NCBI GenBank assembly: GCA_050012355.1
Contig: JBEKHI010000467.1
Coordinates: 1-6,088, forward strand
DNA from: JBEKHI01 sp050012355
Lineage (GTDB): Bacteria; Actinomycetota; Actinomycetes; Streptosporangiales; Streptosporangiaceae
Length of the DNA stretch: 6,088 nt
Direction of reading: 5' to 3'
The translations under genes were made by a program, and so were the position numbers. Each line of letters opens with the position of its first letter. Position 1 is the stretch's first letter. The notes beneath the pieces are model-generated. The model did not search any database. It saw nothing but the letters and a program-made list of their open reading frames with translations, and was not told the origin of the DNA. This document shows positions 5,170 to 6,088 of the stretch, in pieces.

Positions 5170-5916
5170 TCAGCCCCGCCCGATGTAGGGCATAGCGGTA
5201 GCCATCACGGTCATGAACTGAACGTTCGCATCCAGCGGCAGCGAGGCCATGTACCGCACCGCATCGGCCACATGGCGGGCGTCGAAGACCGGTTCTGGCC
5301 GCCGCTCACCGTTAGCCTGCAGAGCGCCCTCGCTCATCCCGGCGGTCATCTCAGTGGCCGCGTTCCCGATATCTATCTGGCCGCAGGCGATGTTGTGAGC
5401 CCGGCCGTCCAGGGAGATCGACTTCGTGAGGCCGGTGATCGCGTGTTTGGTCGCGGTGTAGCCAACGCTGGCCGGCCTGGGGACGTGCGCGGAGATCGAA
5501 CCGTTGTTGATGATCCGGCCACCGCGCGGGTCCTGCTCCTTCATCAGCCGCACCGCGTGGTGCGCGCACAGGAACGAGCCGGTCAGGTTGATATCCACGA
5601 TCTGCTGCCAGCCTTGCGGCGACAGTTCGTCGACCGCGCCGCCGGGCGCGAACACGCCCGCGTTGTTCACCAGCAGGTCGATCCTCCCCCACCGGGACCG
5701 CACGACGCCGAACAGCGCGGCCACCTGGGCCGGGTCGGACACGTCGGTCTGGACCGGCAGCACGGCATCCGTTGGCGCGGCCGCCGCGACCTCCTCCAAC
5801 GGGCCCGGGCGACGGCCAGCCGCGGCGATCTGCCACCCATCGGCGGCGAGGGTCAGCGTGATGTCCCGTCCCAGGCCGGTGCCGGCCCCGGTGACAACAG
5901 CGATCTTGGTCTCCAT
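5170..5916 (-). CDS. Short-chain dehydrogenase/reductase (SDR), substrate unknown
   Basis: This is a classical NAD(P)-dependent SDR of 248 residues, the family's usual length of about 250. The cofactor motif T-G-A-G-T-G-L-G is at 9-16, N-N-A-G at 84-87, and the catalytic triad Ser140, Tyr153 and Lys157 (Y-T-A-T-K) is intact. The stretch C-G-Q-I-D-I-G-N-A-A-T-E-M follows, where SDRs have the P-G-x-I/V-x-T region; here the usual Pro is Cys. Substrate specificity cannot be read from sequence. No signal peptide or membrane segment is seen. The ATG at 5916 puts the first beta strand (K-I-A-V-V-T-G) right at the N-terminus, as normal; the reading frame stays open to the window edge, but the extra residues look non-coding. 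It is convergent with nadK and seems to be a separate transcription unit. Confidence 0.93.
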   Translation of the reverse strand: METKIAVVTGAGTGLGRDITLTLAADGWQIAAAGRRPGPLEEVAAAAPTDAVLPVQTDVSDPAQVAALFGVVRSRWGRIDLLVNNAGVFAPGGAVDELSPQGWQQIVDINLTGSFLCAHHAVRLMKEQDPRGGRIINNGSISAHVPRPASVGYTATKHAITGLTKSISLDGRAHNIACGQIDIGNAATEMTAGMSEGALQANGERRPEPVFDARHVADAVRYMASLPLDANVQFMTVMATAMPYIGRG

Positions 5917-6088
5917 GAGAGCCCACGGTAGCGCCGACGCCGGCTTTGCTGGTGGGTGCTGCATTACCCAGGCTCTGACCGGAAAGTCCCTCCCCCGGCC
6001 GGTGCGCGGCAGCGGACCGATTCTGAGCGGTGCGACGCTGACCAGAAAAGAGCGCGGGCAGCGCCGCACCGCCCAGCAACGGCACACC
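5917..6088 (-). promoter_or_regulatory. Upstream region of the SDR gene
   Basis: 172 bp without a supported gene. On the minus strand TACCGT (5930 to 5925, TAnnnT type) lies eight bases before the ATG, compatible with an almost leaderless transcript; no good Shine-Dalgarno or -35 is visible. Further up is the inverted repeat TGGGT-N8-ACCCA (5953-5970), which could be an operator. Two similar 12-mers, CTGACCGGAAAG (5975-5986) and CTGACCAGAAAA (6038-6049), lie 63 bp apart in the same orientation. Confidence 0.35.

Noticed and set aside
5107..5931. Plus-strand frame of 274 residues opposite the SDR
   Set aside because: It begins inside the terminator hairpins and is antisense to an SDR with a complete catalytic triad.
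5917..6087. N-terminal extension of the SDR to the window edge
   Set aside because: The residues are Arg/Pro/Cys-rich with no targeting pattern, the upstream ATG at 5964 lacks a ribosome site, and the SDR fold starts normally at 5916.

Overview
The window looks like chromosomal DNA from a high-GC actinobacterium. GC is high throughout, codons strongly favour G or C in third position, and the peroxidase, the first residues of the neighbouring shell protein and the targeting tail all resemble the encapsulin loci of Mycobacterium and Rhodococcus. Coding density is high. I see no rRNA, tRNA, CRISPR array, IS element or phage gene. The genus cannot be named from this sequence.

Left part (1-1175, minus strand): a B-type dye-decolorizing heme peroxidase ends in a low-complexity linker and an encapsulin targeting peptide. 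71 bp downstream, at the very edge of the window, lie the first four codons (MNNL) of what is almost certainly the encapsulin shell gene, with its own Shine-Dalgarno sequence. This is a classical peroxidase-loaded nanocompartment operon, cut by the window edge.

Middle (1176-1310): a 135-bp divergent intergenic region carries two near-identical 19-bp repeats, each with a 13-bp palindrome of the form CGATGrC-CCATCG. They lie about three helical turns apart, upstream of a candidate -10 for the peroxidase. This looks like a pair of sites for an unidentified regulator placed to serve the peroxidase, the fumarase operon, or both.

Right of it (1311-5020, plus strand): a tightly packed operon of class II fumarase (fumC), a class I flavin/disulfide oxidoreductase and an NAD kinase. 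The first two overlap by ATGA and the last two are 6 bp apart. The flavoprotein keeps the redox disulfide but has Tyr where dihydrolipoamide dehydrogenases have the catalytic His. It is therefore not a standard Lpd and is of unknown substrate.

End (5021-6088): the operon is followed by three successive inverted repeats, the last a long and partly strand-specific hairpin. Then comes a convergent short-chain dehydrogenase gene on the minus strand and 172 bp of its upstream DNA.

Read together, a stress-resistant Fe-S-free fumarase, an NADP-making kinase, a thiol/disulfide flavoprotein and a divergently transcribed encapsulated peroxidase suggest a redox-defence locus under shared control. The families are clear from sequence. 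The joint function and shared regulation are inference.
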